Shown here piece after piece: positions 26,849 through 32,976 of a stretch of 64,000 nt of DNA (the first letter of the stretch is position 1; every line of letters starts with the position of its first letter). The DNA is taken from positions 124,001 to 188,000 of the forward strand of contig JASBUR010000008.1 of NCBI GenBank assembly GCA_030147805.1, read 5' to 3'. Position numbers and translations under genes: made by a program. The stretch comes from Sphingomonadaceae bacterium (GTDB lineage Bacteria > Pseudomonadota > Alphaproteobacteria > Sphingomonadales > Sphingomonadaceae). A model generated the notes under the pieces. That model saw only the letters and a program-made list of their open reading frames with translations. It searched no databases and had not been told where the DNA came from.

Positions 26849-28042
26849 ATGACGCCCGTGCGCCGCCTCGCCCGGCTGACGCCGCTGCTGCTCGCCGCGC
26901 TGGCTGGACTCGGCGCCCCCGCCGTCGCCGGGCCGCCGGATTCAGCGACGGCGGCGCTGCTCGCCCGCCGCGACGCGACGCCGATGGCGACGTCGGTCGA
27001 ATCGCCGCAGCGCTACACGCCCGCCGAACGCGTGGCCGGCGGCCGTAGCCCTCCGCTCCGCCGCGGCGACGGGATCGATCCGACGGCGCTGGCCGCGGCG
27101 CAGGCCTATGCCGATGCACAGCACAGCTATGCGCTGATCGTGGCGCGCAACGGCCGACTGGTCCACGAACGCTATGCGCCCGGATTCTCGCGCACGTCGC
27201 GCTATGCGACCGCCTCGATGCACAAGGCGGTGCTGGCGCTTGCCTTCGGCGACGCGATCGCGCGCGGGCGGATCCGCCTTACGGACCCGCTCGCCCGGCA
27301 CCTGCCCGAGCTGAAGGACGATCCGAAGGGCGCGGTGACGATCGAGCAGCTGCTGCGGATGACCGCGGGCGTCGGATCGCCGCCCGCCACCGCGGCCGAT
27401 GTCGTCACGCCGTCGGAGGAGCTGATGTTCGGATCGGACATCCGCGCGGCCGTGCGCCGCTTCACGGTCGTCCTGCCGCCGGGCAGCGAATTCGCCTATC
27501 AGAACATCAGCACGCAGCTCGCCGGCCTCGCGCTGCAGGCGGCGATCGGCGAGCGCTATGCCACCTATCTGTCGCGCACGCTGTGGGCGCCGATCGGCGC
27601 CGGCGACGCCGCGCTATGGCTCGACCGCCCCGGCGGCGATCCGCACCTGTTCTGCTGCCTGCAGGCCACCGCGCGCGACTGGCTGCGCGTCGGCGAACTG
27701 CTCCGTAACGGCGGCAAAGTCGATGGCCGGCAGGTGGTCGACGCCGACTGGGTGCGAGCGGTCGTCGCGCCGTCGCCGTACAATGCGAATTTCGGCATGA
27801 ACGTCTGGCGCGGCACACCCTATCTTCCGGTGCGACGCTATGCTCGCATGGTGGACATGACGGTCGCCTCGGCTGCCCCCTTCGCGCGCGACGATGTGAT
27901 CTTCATCGATGGCGCAGGCGGGCAGCGGGTTTATGTCGTGCCCTCCGCCGGGCTTACGGTCGTGCGGATCGGCAAACCAAGCACGACGTGGGACGAGAGC
28001 TATCTTGTTAACCAACTACTGGCGGGCGTCACCTCGAAGTAG
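26849..28042 (+). CDS. Serine hydrolase of the beta-lactamase (class C/esterase) family
   Basis: 397 aa. A signal peptide (MTPVRRLARLTPLLLAALAGL...AVA) precedes a penicillin-binding/esterase fold with SxxK in ATASMHKA and the YxN motif in FAYQNIS. The third motif is not a clear KTG. Family VIII esterases and D-aminopeptidases share this set, so ester or amide hydrolysis of the transported compound is as likely as beta-lactam cleavage. It starts 4 nt after the second exported hydrolase and ends the operon. Confidence 0.85.
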   Translation: MTPVRRLARLTPLLLAALAGLGAPAVAGPPDSATAALLARRDATPMATSVESPQRYTPAERVAGGRSPPLRRGDGIDPTALAAAQAYADAQHSYALIVARNGRLVHERYAPGFSRTSRYATASMHKAVLALAFGDAIARGRIRLTDPLARHLPELKDDPKGAVTIEQLLRMTAGVGSPPATAADVVTPSEELMFGSDIRAAVRRFTVVLPPGSEFAYQNISTQLAGLALQAAIGERYATYLSRTLWAPIGAGDAALWLDRPGGDPHLFCCLQATARDWLRVGELLRNGGKVDGRQVVDADWVRAVVAPSPYNANFGMNVWRGTPYLPVRRYARMVDMTVASAAPFARDDVIFIDGAGGQRVYVVPSAGLTVVRIGKPSTTWDESYLVNQLLAGVTSK

Positions 28043-28180
28043 ATCGCCCACGCCCGTGGACGTTGCCTTCATCGACACGGCTCCAGCAAGATGTCAGAAG
28101 GCCGCATTGCGCAGCGAGTTCAGGGCTCACCGAAGCCATGGCGATGGCGACACAAGAGTTCGAAGCAACGGAGGACCCAA

Positions 28181-29452
28181 TCAGTCTCCGAGGTTCCACC
28201 CGGTACGATCAGAAGCCCTGCGAACGCACCTGCCGCCGCACTGGGCGGCGACGCGCGGCCAGAGATCACCGCCGGCCCACCGCACCGTCAACAAAGATGC
28301 TCGGTCGCCGCGCTGACCAGCGATGCCACCGTGAACGGCTTGGGCAGCCGCGGTGCGCCGGCGAGATGGGGGTCGGTCAAGGTGCGCTCGACATAGCCGG
28401 TGACCACGAGATAGCGGATACCGAGCTCGCCGCAGCGTTCGGCGACCGGCCCTGACAACTCGCCATCGAGGTTGCCGTCGAGCGTGACCGCGTCGGGACG
28501 CTCGCACTCGATGAGATCGACGGCCTCGGCCACCGTCCGCCCGAGGCCCACCACCTGGCATCCGTTGTCGAGCAGCACGTCTTCGATGAGCATGGCGATC
28601 ATCGTCTCGTCCTCGACGATGACGATGCGCAAGCCGCCAAGGCAGGAAGGGTCGTTCGACGTCATCTTGGCTCCGGATTGGTGAAACGAGAGGCTGGCGT
28701 GCGGCCAGCGGGAAGCTGATCGTCCAGTTCATGCCGTCGGTGTCGGCGACGCCGTCGACCACACCGTTGAGGTCGCCCTCGACCGATCGGGTGATCAGCC
28801 GCAGGCCGAGACCACGCCGCGCCACGGTCGGGCGCGCGGCAAGGCCGTGTTCCCGCCAGCGCAACGTGACGCGCGGCGCCGCGCCATCCTCGTCGATCCG
28901 CCACTCGACGACGAGTCGGCCATCGTCGACCGCGAGCGCGCCATGCTTGGCGGCGTTGGTCGCGAGTTCGTGGAGCACCAGCGCCATGGCGACGCCCTGC
29001 TTGGTACCGAGCCGTCGGTCCTCGCCGCGAACCGAGGCGCGCGTGCCCGGCTCGCCATAGGGCGCGAGGACCTTTTCCACGAATTCGCGCAGCCCGAGGC
29101 CGCGCCAATCGGTATTGAGCAGCAGCGAATGCGCGATCGCCAGCGCCTGGAGTCGTCCTTCGAACGCGTCGCGGAAGCCCGCGAGCGTGTCGGCGCGCGC
29201 CAGCGTGGCCGTAGCGATCGCCTGGACGACGGCGAGGACGTTCTTCACGCGGTGCGACAGTTCGGCGACGAGCAGGCGCTGGTGCTCGGCCGCCAGCTTC
29301 GCCGCGTCGATGTCGACGACTGCGACGACCCCGCCCGTCATCCGACCCTGCGCGTCGCGGACCGGCGCACCGATGATCCAGACCCAGCCGTCGCTGCCGT
29401 CACCGCGCCGGTAGCGATACTCGCCGTCGGCCGGCTCGCCGGTCGCGAGCAC
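28181..29452 (-). CDS. HWE-family sensor histidine kinase, N-terminally truncated and frameshifted at its end
   Basis: The recognisable part has the tail of a PAS domain and the HWE kinase core: phosphoacceptor His67 in ELSHRVKN, N-box VLHELATNAAKHG and the family W-x-E in RWREHG, ending near NWTISFPLA (about 28735). After that the frame runs on for about 180 residues of arginine-rich sequence opposite the normal frame of the response regulator. One base out of frame there is a TGA at 28662 that overlaps the regulator start as ATGA, so a 1-nt indel near 28690-28735 is likely. Upstream, PAS-like coding (DGIRVEGHEYPLAR) continues in frame past 29452 toward the tRNA remnant without a good start. 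It may be non-functional. Confidence 0.7.
   Translation of the reverse strand: MLATGEPADGEYRYRRGDGSDGWVWIIGAPVRDAQGRMTGGVVAVVDIDAAKLAAEHQRLLVAELSHRVKNVLAVVQAIATATLARADTLAGFRDAFEGRLQALAIAHSLLLNTDWRGLGLREFVEKVLAPYGEPGTRASVRGEDRRLGTKQGVAMALVLHELATNAAKHGALAVDDGRLVVEWRIDEDGAAPRVTLRWREHGLAARPTVARRGLGLRLITRSVEGDLNGVVDGVADTDGMNWTISFPLAARQPLVSPIRSQDDVERPFLPWRLAHRHRRGRDDDRHAHRRRAARQRMPGGGPRADGGRGRRSHRVRASRRGHARRQPRWRVVRAGRRTLRRARYPLSRGHRLCRAHLDRPPSRRRTAAAQAVHGGIAGQRGDRASLLTVRWAGGDLWPRVAAQCGGRCVRRASDRTGWNLGD
28288..28665 (-). CDS. Single-domain response regulator (receiver only)
   Basis: 125 aa CheY-like receiver. Visible are the acidic pair in VEDE (residues 18-20), the phosphoacceptor Asp63 in VTLDGNL, Thr in VVTGY and the conserved Lys109 in LPKPF. 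There is no output domain, so it would signal through protein contacts or phosphotransfer. Its ATG is one base out of frame from the kinase and would overlap a kinase TGA if the kinase frame were restored. It is the cognate partner of the HWE kinase. Confidence 0.88.
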   Translation of the reverse strand: MTSNDPSCLGGLRIVIVEDETMIAMLIEDVLLDNGCQVVGLGRTVAEAVDLIECERPDAVTLDGNLDGELSGPVAERCGELGIRYLVVTGYVERTLTDPHLAGAPRLPKPFTVASLVSAATEHLC

Positions 29453-29601
29453 ACGGGCGAGCGGATATTCGTGGCCCTCTACCCGGATCCCGTCGGCATG
29501 AGTGGATGCGCGCAGGGCTGATATCCGAAAGCGGGGGACGGCGCGCCCAATCGAGCGAAGGACCGCCGTGGCCGATGATCGCCTGATGCAAAGGAGAAAA
29601 T

Positions 29602-29651
29602 GGTGGGCGCGGCAAGGATTGAACTTGCGACCCCTGCGATGTCAACACAGG
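29602..29651 (-). other. Attachment-site core: 3' half of tRNA-Val(GAC)
   Basis: Reading the minus strand there is an anticodon arm (5-bp stem 29635-29639 with 29647-29651, anticodon GAC at 29642-29644), a TPsiC arm (29613-29617 with 29625-29629), the 3' acceptor strand CGCGCCC (29606-29612) and ACCA (29602-29605). The bases that should form the D-arm and the 5' acceptor strand (29652 upward) do not pair or resemble a tRNA. This is expected when a phage integrates into a tRNA gene and restores the intact copy at its other end. Confidence 0.8.
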
Positions 29652-29710
29652 GCGTAGCGCTCGGACCGTAGAAAATGCAGTCGATTTCATGGCGCAACAG
29701 TCGGAACATG

Positions 29711-29759
29711 CGCCGAACAAACGGCGAACCTGCGCCAGCTTCACCCAAATTTCACCCAA
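29711..29759. repeat. Small repeats next to the attachment core
   Basis: Direct repeat TTCACCCAA at 29740-29748 and 29751-29759, spaced 11 bp (one helical turn), plus a short inverted repeat CGCCG/CGGCG at 29711-29715 and 29722-29726. Their position 60-110 bp inside the prophage end fits integrase arm-type or excisionase binding sites. This is an inference from location only. Confidence 0.4.
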
Positions 29760-29801
29760 GGAGTATCGCCGCAGCGATGCCGGCCGCGGCCGACGGCGCG
29801 C

Positions 29802-29837
29802 AAAAAAGAGCGCCTCGAGCCGCAGCTCGAGGCGCTC
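29802..29837 (-). terminator. Rho-independent terminator after higA
   Basis: Perfect 13-bp stem (29808-29820 with 29825-29837), 4-nt loop and a run of six T on the minus strand (29802-29807). It lies 57 nt downstream of the antitoxin stop and would end the higBA transcript before the attachment site and host genes. Confidence 0.9.
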
Positions 29838-29893
29838 CTCCCACCGATCGCGCCAATCCAGGAGAAGACGTCAGCGCGCGACCGGCACCCGAC

Positions 29894-30256
29894 CTAGGCC
29901 ACCACCTTGCGGTCCGCCGGCGCCACCCAGCGAGCGATCGTCCGCTTGTACTCTTCGCGCACGGGCAACTCGTTCTTCCGATCGTAGAGCGCCTGCATGC
30001 CGATCAGCAGGTCTGCACTCAGGCCGGTCAGCGCTTCCAGCCGATAGGCCAGGTCGCGCGTCACCGGGGCCTTGCCGTCGAGCACGTTGATGAATGTGCC
30101 GCGATGGAACCCCATCGCCGCCGCCGCCGGCGCCACCTTCAACTTCAGCGGCGCGAGCACCTCGGTGCGAATGAACGGCCCGGGGTGGCGGGCGCCGTCG
30201 GGATCGCCGACGAGGCGCTGCTCCTCAGGATCCGTGATCTTATAATCGTCGCTCAT
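29894..30256 (-). CDS. higA: HigA-type XRE-family antitoxin
   Basis: 120 aa. The pattern HPGPFIRTEVLAPLKL, a helix-turn-helix (VAPAAAAMGFHRGTFINVLDGK) and then DLAYRLEALTGLSADLLIGMQALYD is the HigA/VapI addiction-module antidote family. ATG 30256 is chosen for the GGAGG Shine-Dalgarno 8 nt upstream; earlier in-frame starts would place a 19-bp operator-like dyad inside the gene. It lies downstream of the toxin gene, the usual higBA order, with a 115-nt gap holding that dyad and a hairpin. It neutralises HigB and should repress the locus. Confidence 0.9.
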   Translation of the reverse strand: MSDDYKITDPEEQRLVGDPDGARHPGPFIRTEVLAPLKLKVAPAAAAMGFHRGTFINVLDGKAPVTRDLAYRLEALTGLSADLLIGMQALYDRKNELPVREEYKRTIARWVAPADRKVVA

Positions 30257-30281
30257 GGCTACATACCTCCGCACTAGCATG

Positions 30282-30300
30282 TGTACGCTATTACCGCACA
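30282..30300. promoter_or_regulatory. Operator-like dyad upstream of higA (third copy)
   Basis: 19-bp element matching the two dyads upstream of higB, consensus TGTACGGTnnnACCGTACA with two imperfect positions. It is 25 nt before the antitoxin start. This would allow HigA to control a second, antitoxin-only promoter. Confidence 0.6.
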
Positions 30301-30340
30301 CGACGCAAGCGCAATTGTTCGGTCAAAACGAACAGCATGT

Positions 30341-30362
30341 GGGAGGGGCTGAAACCCCTCCC
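30341..30362. other. GC-rich hairpin between higB and higA
   Basis: Perfect 8-bp stem (30341-30348 with 30355-30362) 9 nt after the higB stop, without a clear T-run on the minus strand. It could attenuate or process the message so that toxin and antitoxin are made in different amounts. Confidence 0.45.
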
Positions 30363-30371
30363 CGCTTCCGG

Positions 30372-30671
30372 CTAGTGGTAATCCTCGTAATCGAGGAGCG
30401 CGACCTCCTGCCGGTCGAGATCGACGTGAAAGGTCAGGCGGTCATTCGGCGTAACCCAAAGGCTCCACTTGCCCGGGTGCCCCGGCGTCAGTTCATGCGC
30501 GCGCCATGCGGGCACGCTCAGCAATTGGAGAGGATGGGTCATCACGCTGATGGCGCCGATCATCTCAGCGACCTTGCGCACCTGAAGCGCGTTGAAGCCA
30601 TTCACCGAGGTGCGCGTCGGGTCCTGCACCAGCGCCTTCACCCGTTTGTCCCTGACACTCACAATCTGCAT
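30372..30671 (-). CDS. higB: HigB/RelE-type mRNA interferase toxin
   Basis: 99 aa. The C-terminal pattern KWSLWVTPNDRLTFHVD followed by LLDYEDYH is diagnostic of plasmid-killer/HigB toxins, which cleave mRNA on the ribosome. The start ATG 30671 has an AGGAGA Shine-Dalgarno; longer in-frame versions would run through two operator dyads. It is located between the lysis genes and the attachment site, a common place for prophage maintenance or anti-phage modules. Confidence 0.9.
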   Translation of the reverse strand: MQIVSVRDKRVKALVQDPTRTSVNGFNALQVRKVAEMIGAISVMTHPLQLLSVPAWRAHELTPGHPGKWSLWVTPNDRLTFHVDLDRQEVALLDYEDYH

Positions 30672-30694
30672 TTGCCTTCTCCTGTGTGCGTGAC

Positions 30695-30758
30695 TGCACG
30701 GTATTACCGTACAGCTTTCGCGCAGGATTGCAATATGTTTGTACGGTGCAACCGTACA
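30695..30758. promoter_or_regulatory. Twin operator dyads upstream of higB
   Basis: Two 19-bp inverted repeats, 30695-30713 (one mismatch) and 30740-30758 (perfect TGTACGGT-gca-ACCGTACA), with centres 45 bp apart. They lie 24 and 69 nt upstream of the toxin start. Together with the copy at 30282-30300 they define a consensus most simply bound by the HigA helix-turn-helix dimer, with possible cooperative or looped repression. Confidence 0.75.
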
Positions 30759-30840
30759 TTTTTGTTGCATCTGTTCGGGCATCTGATATGTTGCGAGTGC
30801 GGGAGAAGATGCGCCGATCGCTGGCATCCGAAACGGCAAA

Positions 30841-30866
30841 AGCGCCCGGGCCGAAGCCCGGGCGCT
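30841..30866 (-). terminator. Terminator at the end of the phage late operon
   Basis: Perfect 11-bp stem (30841-30851 with 30856-30866), CGAA/TTCG-type tetraloop and TTTTGCCG on the minus strand. It is 26 nt after the stop of the small membrane-protein gene and insulates the higBA promoter from late transcription. Confidence 0.85.
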
Positions 30867-30891
30867 CTGCCAGTCCGCGGTGAAGGCGCGC

Positions 30892-31065
30892 CTAGAAGGC
30901 GGTGCGAGCGATGCCCTTGCGCACGAACGCACCGACCAGGCCGGTCACGGCGACCTGCGCCGCGTCGATGAGCGACGCCTCGCCGCTGGCATAGGCAGCG
31001 AGAGCGCCGACGACGGACGCCACCGCGGTGAGATAGGTCTTCTTGCCCTGCAGGAACTTCCGCAT
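30892..31065 (-). CDS. Small membrane protein, holin-like
   Basis: 57 aa (MRKFLQGKKTYLTAVASV...) with a basic N-terminus, a hydrophobic segment at about residues 10-27 and a second, weaker one at about 35-48. This resembles small phage holin/holin-like proteins in which a KKTY-type start precedes the first helix. Shine-Dalgarno GAGGAG is well placed. It is the last gene of the late operon, two genes after the endolysin, which supports a role in lysis. It is too short to assign firmly. Confidence 0.65.
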   Translation of the reverse strand: MRKFLQGKKTYLTAVASVVGALAAYASGEASLIDAAQVAVTGLVGAFVRKGIARTAF

Positions 31066-31142
31066 GGTGATCTCCTCGTTTGAAGTCGCGCGGAGCCGCC
31101 CCGGCGCGCGATCCGTTGATCCCGATGGACGGAGGGAATAGG

Positions 31143-31505
31143 TCATCTGGCGCTGCGCTCAGGCCACGGCGGCAGGTCGACCGTCTGGCCGGCGAGCGCA
31201 TGCGTACAGTCGTTCAGGAACTGGATCCGGCCGTCGCGGATAAAGCTGTGGCAGATACCGCAGGCCTTGCTGCCCTTCTTGCACAGCCAGCAGTCAGCAG
31301 CCGGTGTGCCGTCGGCATGGTGACCGCTCTTGCAGTGCAGAGAGGGGCTGAACGTCGGCCGCTCGACGTTGCCGTTGAACGTCCAGCGCGCGCCGTTGCG
31401 GAACGGCGTTCCGACCGCGACGGTGTGCGAATACCCACAGCCGGGGCAGTGAAAGGCGAAGTTCCCGCCCTCGACGTTCCGCAGGATGCTGGACAGCGCA
31501 CCCAT
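31143..31505 (-). CDS. DUF6527-like zinc-binding phage protein
   Basis: 120 aa. A zinc-ribbon-like CPGCGYSH at the N-terminus, an aromatic stretch with FNGNVERPTFSPS, then cysteines in CWLCKKGSKACGICHSF and a C-terminal DCTHALAG. The pattern matches the DUF6527 family found in tailed phages, of unknown function. The start shares one base with the endolysin stop (TGATG), so it is co-translated with the lysis cassette. Cys/His clusters suggest one or two metal sites. Confidence 0.75.
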   Translation of the reverse strand: MGALSSILRNVEGGNFAFHCPGCGYSHTVAVGTPFRNGARWTFNGNVERPTFSPSLHCKSGHHADGTPAADCWLCKKGSKACGICHSFIRDGRIQFLNDCTHALAGQTVDLPPWPERSAR

Positions 31506-32194
31506 CAGGCTGCCGCCGCAAAGCCGCGCGCCTTCTGCGCCAGACGGATGTCGTATCGGTTGAGCTTGTAGGCGGTCCCATTGTACCCGCGGGCGAAGGC
31601 GACCCAGTCGCCCTTGCGCAACGCCGGGAGCAGGCCCGCCGCGATGATGAAGTGCTCGAAGCCGAGCAGCTGCGCCGCCTCGTCGAACGCCATCGCGTTG
31701 GCGAACTCGAACGGATTGCGGAAGCCGCAGGCCCGATAGTTTTCGCCGAGGATCTGGAAGCGTCCGTAGCTCGCTGAGGCGAAGCCGGCGTCGACGTCGA
31801 GGCCGACGGCCGTCACCAGCTGCGCGTAGCGCTGCTCCTGCGTCGCCGGGTACCGGGTCCGGTCCCATTTCGGGTAGCTCACCTCCGGGTGCGCCGCGTC
31901 GAAGCGGCGGCCGGTCGCTTTCGAGAAGCGGTGCGGCTCGAACAGGATGACCGGCCGGCCGCCGGCGAAGCCGGATCCTGCGCTCTCGACCGCGTCGACG
32001 GCGCGGACATGCGCGACCGGCGCCTTCAGCCGCCGCGCACTCGCCTCGAGGTCGGCGAGCGTCAGCTTCGTGTCCGGCCCGTCGGTCATGGCCTCGATCA
32101 CGGCGGCGCGGTTCAGTCGGCCATAGATGCCGTCAATCGCGCCGGTGTAATAGCCGAGCGCCGCGAGGCGCTCCTGGAGCTCGCGGTGGTTCAT
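31505..32194 (-). CDS. Endolysin: peptidoglycan-binding plus N-acetylmuramidase domain
   Basis: 229 aa. Residues 1-38 form a short PG_binding_1-like repeat (LQERLAALGYYTGAIDGIYG). The rest is a DUF3380/N-acetylmuramidase domain with the catalytic glutamate at about Glu70 in VESAGSGF and the conserved FEPHRFSKATG and YGRFQILGENY blocks, as in SPN1S-type endolysins. It degrades the host cell wall at the end of infection and has no signal peptide, so it depends on a holin. Confidence 0.9.
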   Translation of the reverse strand: MNHRELQERLAALGYYTGAIDGIYGRLNRAAVIEAMTDGPDTKLTLADLEASARRLKAPVAHVRAVDAVESAGSGFAGGRPVILFEPHRFSKATGRRFDAAHPEVSYPKWDRTRYPATQEQRYAQLVTAVGLDVDAGFASASYGRFQILGENYRACGFRNPFEFANAMAFDEAAQLLGFEHFIIAAGLLPALRKGDWVAFARGYNGTAYKLNRYDIRLAQKARGFAAAA

Positions 32195-32248
32195 GGTGAT
32201 CGCTCACAAAAATGGCGGCCAAAGCCGCCGCTGGAAAATGAGAGGCGC

Positions 32249-32386
32249 CTAGTGGGCCGTCAGGTTCGTCCGCTTGCGCCGCCCGGGCGGCCGCAGCTCA
32301 GCCCGGATCGCCACCGCTGCGCCGATCGCCGCGATCAGCAGGCAGGGGATTGCCAGCAGCCAGACCAGCCGCACCGCGATGCGCAT
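32249..32386 (-). CDS. 45-aa single-span membrane protein in the lysis cassette
   Basis: MRIAVRLVWLLAIPCLLIAA... has one N-terminal transmembrane helix (about residues 6-27) and a short basic C-terminus. GGGGGAGG lies 3 nt before the ATG. It is nested largely within the 3' end of the preceding gene in another frame, a layout reminiscent of overlapping spanin/holin genes. No lipobox is visible, so a classical Rz1 is unlikely. Confidence 0.55.
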   Translation of the reverse strand: MRIAVRLVWLLAIPCLLIAAIGAAVAIRAELRPPGRRKRTNLTAH

Positions 32387-32591
32387 CGGCCTCCCCCTTC
32401 TCGATCGCCGCCAGCAGGTCCGCGTCGGGGTGGGCCTCCCCCGCCCAGCCGCCGGCGAGCGGCAGCATCCGCAGGTTCCGCCGCACGTCGGGAAAACTGT
32501 CGCGCAGCGCCGCCGAGGCGCGCTGCGACACCGCGAAGGCCCCCGCCGAAAGCCCGGCGCTGGCGAACGCCACGATCGCTTCAACCAGCAT
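32298..32591 (-). CDS. 97-aa lysis-region protein of unknown function
   Basis: MLVEAIVAFASAGLSAGAF... begins with a hydrophobic segment and is followed by a polar region (SQRASAALRDSFPDVRRNLRML). It starts inside the end of the 125-aa membrane-protein gene (11-nt overlap), and its last 30 codons overlap the 45-aa gene in another frame. The arrangement suggests a membrane-anchored lysis accessory protein, possibly the inner spanin subunit. I recognise no family. Confidence 0.55.
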   Translation of the reverse strand: MLVEAIVAFASAGLSAGAFAVSQRASAALRDSFPDVRRNLRMLPLAGGWAGEAHPDADLLAAIEKGEADAHRGAAGLAAGNPLPADRGDRRSGGDPG

Positions 32592-32958
32592 GGCCCGTGC
32601 TCCCCAGCTTGCGCTCGATCGCCGCCTTGGCGATGCCGCTGACGAACGGGAAGCCCAGGCTGCCCATCGCCAGCCCGAACAGCCCGCGCAGCTCGCCCGA
32701 CGCCGCCGGCACGTGCAGCACCCAGGCCAGCCACTCGGCAGGAAACAGGATGGTCAGCGCGACGAAGCACGGAATCGCCGACAGTTCGGACAGCAGCAGC
32801 CACCGCCGCTTGCGCTCCCAGATCTTCAACAGCGCCGGATCCTCGGGCGGCAGCTCGGCGCTGCCGCCGAACAGCAGGTACCCGGCGCGCGCCGCGAACC
32901 CCACCGTCACCATCGACGCGGCGAACATCGCCGCGCCGCGCCATTCATTTCCCTGCAT
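32581..32958 (-). CDS. Multi-span membrane protein, candidate holin
   Basis: 125 aa with hydrophobic segments at about residues 9-30, 53-75 and 90-108 (MFAASMVTVGFAA, LSAIPCFVALTILF, LFGLAMGSLGFPF), separated by charged loops. Position directly after the tail fiber and before the endolysin fits a holin that releases the endolysin. No specific holin family signature is seen. Confidence 0.6.
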   Translation of the reverse strand: MQGNEWRGAAMFAASMVTVGFAARAGYLLFGGSAELPPEDPALLKIWERKRRWLLLSELSAIPCFVALTILFPAEWLAWVLHVPAASGELRGLFGLAMGSLGFPFVSGIAKAAIERKLGSTGHAG

Positions 32959-32976
32959 CTGTGGCCTCCCGGTTCG

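Noticed and set aside
29602-29690. A complete, functional tRNA-Val at the prophage boundary
   Set aside because: The D-arm and 5' acceptor strand cannot be formed from the sequence above 29651; only the 3' half is present.
29479-29759. Minus-strand ORFs (89 and 119 aa) crossing the tRNA half
   Set aside because: They are read-through of tRNA sequence (a typical TPsiC-arm translation artefact) and kinase shadow frames without motifs.
30341-30362. Full rho-independent terminator between higB and higA
   Set aside because: The stem is perfect but no T-run follows on the minus strand, so it is listed only as a hairpin.
30788-30883. Small plus-strand ORF after the higB operators
   Set aside because: It runs through the late-operon terminator hairpin and has no family or coding character.
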